Assembly (NCBI RefSeq): GCF_036647415.1
Contig: NZ_JAVXKG010000023.1
Span: forward strand, 1 to 54,903
Reading direction: 5' to 3'
DNA: 54,903 bases
Source: Empedobacter sp036647415
GTDB lineage: Bacteria; Bacteroidota; Bacteroidia; Flavobacteriales; Weeksellaceae
Positions 51,502-54,903 of the stretch are shown here, piece by piece. Positions within the stretch are counted from its first letter, which is position 1, and each line of letters begins with the position of its first letter. Below the pieces are notes generated by a model, which was not told where the DNA came from, did no database searches, and saw only the letters and a list, made by a program, of their open reading frames with translations. Both the position numbers and the translations under genes were made by a program.

Positions 51502-52605
51502 ATGAAAAAAATATTTTTACAAATTAGTTTATTTTTAGCAGGTACAAGCCTTTATGCACAAGCTCCTGCTAATTATTACAACACTGCAACTGGAGAAAAA
51601 TTTGAATTGAAAACCCAATTGTATAATATTATCAAAGGTCATAGTACAAAATCTTATGATGCATTAAAAGGTTTGTATAGACAAACCGATAGTAACAATG
51701 GATTTCAAGATAAGTATAATGAAAAAGATAATACTATTTTTGACATCTATTCAGAAAATACGAACGGAAAAGATCCTTATAATTATATACCTGGTCAAAA
51801 AGAATGTGGTAATTACAGTGTAGAAGGAGATTGTTACAACCGCGAACATCTTATCCCACAAAGTGTTTTTAATCAAGCCTCTCCAATGGTATCTGACCCT
51901 CTTCATATTTGGCCAACAGACGGTAAAGTGAATGGAGTAAGAAGTAGTTTTCCTCATGGTGTTGTGAATAATCCTACAACGACATCAAAAAATGGTTCAA
52001 AATTAGGACCAAATGTCAATTCAGGTTACTCTGCAGGTTATTCAGGAACAGTTTTCGAGCCAATTGATGAATTTAAAGGAGATATTGCACGTGCATATTT
52101 TTATTTTGCAACACGTTATCAAGAAAATGGAATCCAAGGATGGAGCTATGCAATGTTCAACGGAACAAAAGATAAAGTATTTACAGATACTTTTCTTAAA
52201 ATATTAATGACATGGCATTTACAAGATCCTGTTTCTCAAAGAGAAACGGACATCAATGATTTGGTTTACAAATATCAAGGAAATAGAAATCCTTTTGTCG
52301 ATCATCCAGAATATGCGCAAAAAGTTTGGAATGTTACTTTAGCTACTGATGATTTTGTTTATCAAAAACGTGATGATGTTAAAGTTTACAATAAAACAAC
52401 TCGTTCTGTTGTCGTTAAATTAGAGAATAATCAAAAATCAATTCACAAGATTTCAGTTTTCAATTTAAATGGACAATTAGTTAACGAAGTTCAAAATTCT
52501 ACACATCAAAAAGAAGTAACTGTAGATTTCAAAACTCCTGGAGTTTACATTATAAAAGTTGTAGGTCCAGAAATGGAAATCAACAGAAAAGTGGTTATCA
52601 AATAA
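51502..52605 (+). CDS. Secreted endonuclease I (EndA/NucM) family nuclease with T9SS tail, copy 2
   Basis: 367 residues. Signal peptide (ends LYAQ), nuclease domain with CYNREHLIPQSVFNQ, SDPLHIWPTDGKVNGVRSSFP, IDEFKGDIARAYFYFATRYQ and YQGNRNPFVDHPEYAQKVW, and a T9SS tail ending in ISVFNLNGQLVNEVQ, TPGVYIIKVVGPEMEINRKVVIK without the last few bases shared by copy 1. It is a diverged tandem paralogue: domain order is the same but catalytic-loop inserts differ (NREHTYAKS vs NREHLIPQS). It ends at a strong terminator. Substrates may differ. Confidence 0.94.
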   Translation: MKKIFLQISLFLAGTSLYAQAPANYYNTATGEKFELKTQLYNIIKGHSTKSYDALKGLYRQTDSNNGFQDKYNEKDNTIFDIYSENTNGKDPYNYIPGQKECGNYSVEGDCYNREHLIPQSVFNQASPMVSDPLHIWPTDGKVNGVRSSFPHGVVNNPTTTSKNGSKLGPNVNSGYSAGYSGTVFEPIDEFKGDIARAYFYFATRYQENGIQGWSYAMFNGTKDKVFTDTFLKILMTWHLQDPVSQRETDINDLVYKYQGNRNPFVDHPEYAQKVWNVTLATDDFVYQKRDDVKVYNKTTRSVVVKLENNQKSIHKISVFNLNGQLVNEVQNSTHQKEVTVDFKTPGVYIIKVVGPEMEINRKVVIK

Positions 52606-52612
52606 TCAATAT

Positions 52613-52649
52613 AAAAAAAGCCTTCATTTTTTAAATGAAGGCTTTTTTA
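52613..52649 (+). terminator. Intrinsic terminator of the second nuclease gene
   Basis: AAAAAAGCCTTCATTT pairs with AAATGAAGGCTTTTTT, a very strong hairpin. Confidence 0.92.
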
Positions 52650-52672
52650 TTTTAGTAATAATCGTAATCTTA

Positions 52673-52768
52673 TTAATCATGATTAATATTCTTTTTATAG
52701 AAAGTTAATCCATATAAAAATAATGGAATTCCAATTATTACCATTAACAACACAAATAATTTTAACAT
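52673..52768 (-). CDS. Candidate 31-residue single-TM membrane microprotein
   Basis: On the minus strand, ATG at 52768 opens a frame MLKLFVLLMVIIGIPLFLYG, continuing LTFYKKNINHD to a TAA at 52673-52675. It has one ideal hydrophobic helix with a basic C-terminus, the layout of a true small membrane protein. It is short, and AT-rich non-coding DNA can produce such frames by chance. The nuclease terminator on its downstream side could also serve it. Confidence 0.35.
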   Translation of the reverse strand: MLKLFVLLMVIIGIPLFLYGLTFYKKNINHD

Positions 52769-53049
52769 AATATAAAAAAATCTTATACTTTCTAATACTA
52801 TTTTAAATGTACAAAAAATATTATTATATCCAACAACTAAATAACGAATTTTATATTAAATATTTAATTTTTATACAAACTACGTAATAATAAATAAAAA
52901 TAAATAAAGTAAATTCAATAATTTAACAATATTGTTAATAAAACGAATACAGCAAAAACACACTCTTTTTATCAATAAAATGACAATGATTATGAATCTT
53001 TTTCATTCAAAAAAAGGATAAACAATTACCTTTACTAAAATTTTTCGAA

Positions 53050-53781
53050 ATGAGAATTATTCCCTTGCTAGAAGGAGTTTATGAAGTAAGTACAAAGAAA
53101 GATTTTCATTATATAGATCCTAATTTGACCAATATCAAACCAAAAGAAGGTTATTATTTGACTGTTCGGCCATTTTTAGTGCAAATAGGTAATGAAAATA
53201 TTTTGATAGATGCAGGATATGGAACTGAAGAAGATTGTGAATCTATTTTGATTAGAAAATTAAAAGAAAATGGGCTCAATTCTTCAGCTATCACAAAAGT
53301 TTTGATTTCGCATTTACACAAAGATCATGTCAATGGAATTGGTTCTTGGATTGGAGATGAATTTGTATGTAATTTTCCAAATGCCAAAATTTATATTCAG
53401 CAAAAAGAATATGACTATGCAATAACACAAAACAATAATTCATACAATTATGAACGATTAAAGAAGTTGAAAAACTTTAAAAACATCGTTTGGATGAATG
53501 AAAATGAAGGTGATATTTCGGATCATATTCATTTTAAAGTTACTGGAGGACACGTCCCTTTTCAGCAAGTTTTTTGGTTAAAAGAAAACAACGAAATTGT
53601 TTTTTACGGTGCAGATAATTTACCTCAACTAAATTACTTGAAATATCATGCCGCTTTCAAAAATGATGTTGATGGACATAAAGCAATGGAAGATCGTTTA
53701 CAATGGGAAGAACAAGCTAAAAATGAGCATTGGAAAATACTATTTTATCACGGAAAACGTACAGAATCAAAACAATTTTAG
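53050..53781 (+). CDS. MBL-fold metallo-hydrolase
   Basis: A 243-residue metallo-beta-lactamase-fold enzyme. The metal motif is SHLHKDHVNG (H88, H90, D92, H93), with LIDAGYGTE before it and GGHVPFQQVFWL and YGADNLPQL providing the later His and Asp ligands. No signal peptide, so cytosolic. It resembles the quorum-quenching lactonase/N-acyl homoserine lactonase-like group only in general form; substrate unknown. Single gene ended by a bidirectional terminator. Confidence 0.9.
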   Translation: MRIIPLLEGVYEVSTKKDFHYIDPNLTNIKPKEGYYLTVRPFLVQIGNENILIDAGYGTEEDCESILIRKLKENGLNSSAITKVLISHLHKDHVNGIGSWIGDEFVCNFPNAKIYIQQKEYDYAITQNNNSYNYERLKKLKNFKNIVWMNENEGDISDHIHFKVTGGHVPFQQVFWLKENNEIVFYGADNLPQLNYLKYHAAFKNDVDGHKAMEDRLQWEEQAKNEHWKILFYHGKRTESKQF

Positions 53782-53792
53782 ATATTTTAAAC

Positions 53793-53830
53793 AAAAAATC
53801 CAATCAGTTTACTTCTGATTGGATTTTTTA
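53793..53830. terminator. Bidirectional terminator, MBL-fold / porin genes
   Basis: AAAAAATCCAATCAG (53793-53807) pairs with CTGATTGGATTTTTT (53815-53829) between convergent genes. Confidence 0.92.
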
Positions 53831-53836
53831 TTTAAT

Positions 53837-54903
53837 TTATAATAAGATCATTGCTTGTATTGTAAACATATCATCCGATTTTTTAGGTTGATCAAAAGCA
53901 TGTTGATATTCAATAGAAATTTTAGCATTTTGACCATCAATATACCAGTTCCCTCCCACTTTTAACTCTTTTGCTGGTTCTACCAATCCTTTAAAATCAC
54001 GATGAGAATAACCAATATAAGGCTGAATACGATTTCTGAATTTAGACTCGCCTTCTTTCATATTTTTAGGCAATAAATAACCAACATGACCAGAAAACTG
54101 ATCGCCATCCCCTACTACATTTCCTTGTAAATATTTCTCGCCCATATCAGATTTTTGATATTTAGCATAAGCTGTAATAGATGAATTTTCGCCAATTGGT
54201 GTATCATAAAAAGCATCAACTGCGAAATGTGTCACATCTTCTCCAATTAAATCATCCGTATTATCTTTTCTTACAATTGCATTACTTTGATTAAAGAAAC
54301 CAGCACCAATATTAAACACTTTTTTTGCACCTAAATATGTTCCTACACGATATGGAAGAACATTAGATTCTTGATCTAAGAATTGATAATCAAAATAACC
54401 CGAAATCGCATATTTTCCTTCACCAAGAATTGCTTTTCCTAAATATTTTTCTTGTCCGTTTTGTAATTCTGTTGTTGCATTTCCGTCTAGCGTATTTGTA
54501 ATAGCATCACTTATTGCCAAACGATAATTTAGTTTTCCTATTCTACCCTTTGCAAATATTCCTAAATGATTTGTAAATTGATCAGATAATCCAAGTGTAG
54601 ACCAATCTGCACGATTATTATCTAACGTTAACATATTTATAGAGCCCTGACCATTTCCTCGAGAAATTCCTCCAAAATTATGTACACCAGCACCAATTGC
54701 TAAATTATCTGTTACTTTATATTGTAAAAACATTTCATGCAAAAAAAATGTAACATCTGTGCTTTTTCCCATCGGAGAAAGATTGTTGTCATAAATACCA
54801 TTTGCACCAAAATGAGTTAAAATCATAAATCGGTCGTTAAGCTGAGAATAGACTAAAACACGTGCTCTTTTAATAGAAAATCCATCATTTACATTTTTAC
54901 CTT
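53837..54903 (-). CDS. Outer-membrane porin (OprO/OprP-like), 5' end beyond window
   Basis: A partial beta-barrel protein. The frame does not begin at the internal Met at 54826: it continues open for 25 more codons to the window edge, reading DGFSIKRARVLVYSQLNDRF, which is the N-terminal barrel part of phosphate-selective-porin-like proteins. Alternating strands such as NYRLAISDAI, GKYAISGYFDYQF, NIGAGFF and TAYAKYQ and a C-terminus QAMILL support an outer-membrane barrel. Substrate is not readable. It is convergent with the MBL-fold gene. Confidence 0.85.
   Translation of the reverse strand, partial: GKNVNDGFSIKRARVLVYSQLNDRFMILTHFGANGIYDNNLSPMGKSTDVTFFLHEMFLQYKVTDNLAIGAGVHNFGGISRGNGQGSINMLTLDNNRADWSTLGLSDQFTNHLGIFAKGRIGKLNYRLAISDAITNTLDGNATTELQNGQEKYLGKAILGEGKYAISGYFDYQFLDQESNVLPYRVGTYLGAKKVFNIGAGFFNQSNAIVRKDNTDDLIGEDVTHFAVDAFYDTPIGENSSITAYAKYQKSDMGEKYLQGNVVGDGDQFSGHVGYLLPKNMKEGESKFRNRIQPYIGYSHRDFKGLVEPAKELKVGGNWYIDGQNAKISIEYQHAFDQPKKSDDMFTIQAMILL

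Larger units (their letters stand above)
52606..53049. other. Gene-poor, AT-rich region with terminator and one candidate small ORF
   Basis: Besides the terminator at 52613-52649 and the 31-codon frame at 52673-52768, I see no gene, repeat or clear promoter in these 444 bases. The right half is extremely AT-rich and precedes the MBL-fold gene. Confidence 0.6.

Noticed and set aside
53837..54826. Porin gene starting at the internal ATG at 54826
   Set aside because: The frame is open for another 25 codons to the window edge with barrel-like sequence, so the gene is truncated by the window rather than starting there.
1..54903. Integrated phage, conjugative element or biosynthetic cluster
   Set aside because: No integrase, structural phage genes, relaxase, transposase or multi-enzyme cluster was found; genes are mostly housekeeping or envelope-related.

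Overview
The window is AT-rich and comes from a member of the Bacteroidota, most likely order Flavobacteriales and perhaps family Weeksellaceae (an Empedobacter- or Chryseobacterium-like organism; the rank below order is inference). The support is a SusC/SusD pair, the type IX secretion genes porU and porV beside gldJ, proteins carrying type IX C-terminal sorting domains, TAnnTTTG-type promoter boxes, almost no Shine-Dalgarno sequences, and a SAM-II riboswitch in front of metK. I see no rRNA, tRNA, CRISPR array, prophage or insertion sequence; the window reads as ordinary chromosome with a few accessory islets.

Layout. Positions 1-98 and 13836-13938 hold two inverted copies of a small palindromic intergenic repeat. 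Between them lie (a) a nutrient-acquisition module on the minus strand: LytTR-partner histidine kinase, secreted zinc metalloprotease, SusC-like receptor, SusD-like lipoprotein, LytTR response regulator, with a 21-bp tandem repeat just upstream of the protease that looks like a LytTR operator; (b) an organic-peroxide operon (OhrR, Ohr, DUF1304 membrane protein, nitroreductase) behind a perfect OhrR-type palindrome; (c) a TlpA-like thioredoxin and a tandem pair of related small membrane proteins of unknown function.

14-23 kb carries a DUF1697 protein, tilS-dsbD (overlapping), an Rrf2 regulator, an aldehyde dehydrogenase, a TerB-like protein, a LysE exporter with an Lrp/AsnC regulator, and metK with its riboswitch. 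23-31 kb carries two small lipoproteins, fabG, menD, an OmpA-like protein overlapping a SanA/YdcF-type protein, a CPA1 Na+/H+ antiporter and a methyltransferase. 31-41 kb carries an envelope operon (Fur family, OstA/LptA-like, lipoprotein, class III aminotransferase), a PcrA/UvrD helicase, an alanine/glycine:cation symporter and an OsmC-pirin pair.

40.7-52.6 kb is the secretion neighbourhood: porV and porU (minus), divergent gldJ, a GNAT acetyltransferase, murF, a secreted DUF922-like protein that appears to have lost its HExxH motif, and two tandem endonuclease I-type nucleases with type IX sorting tails, which are plausible substrates of the adjacent PorU/PorV machinery. The window ends with an MBL-fold hydrolase and a porin running off the right edge. 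Intrinsic terminators are abundant and clear; two of them overlap the end of a convergent gene.
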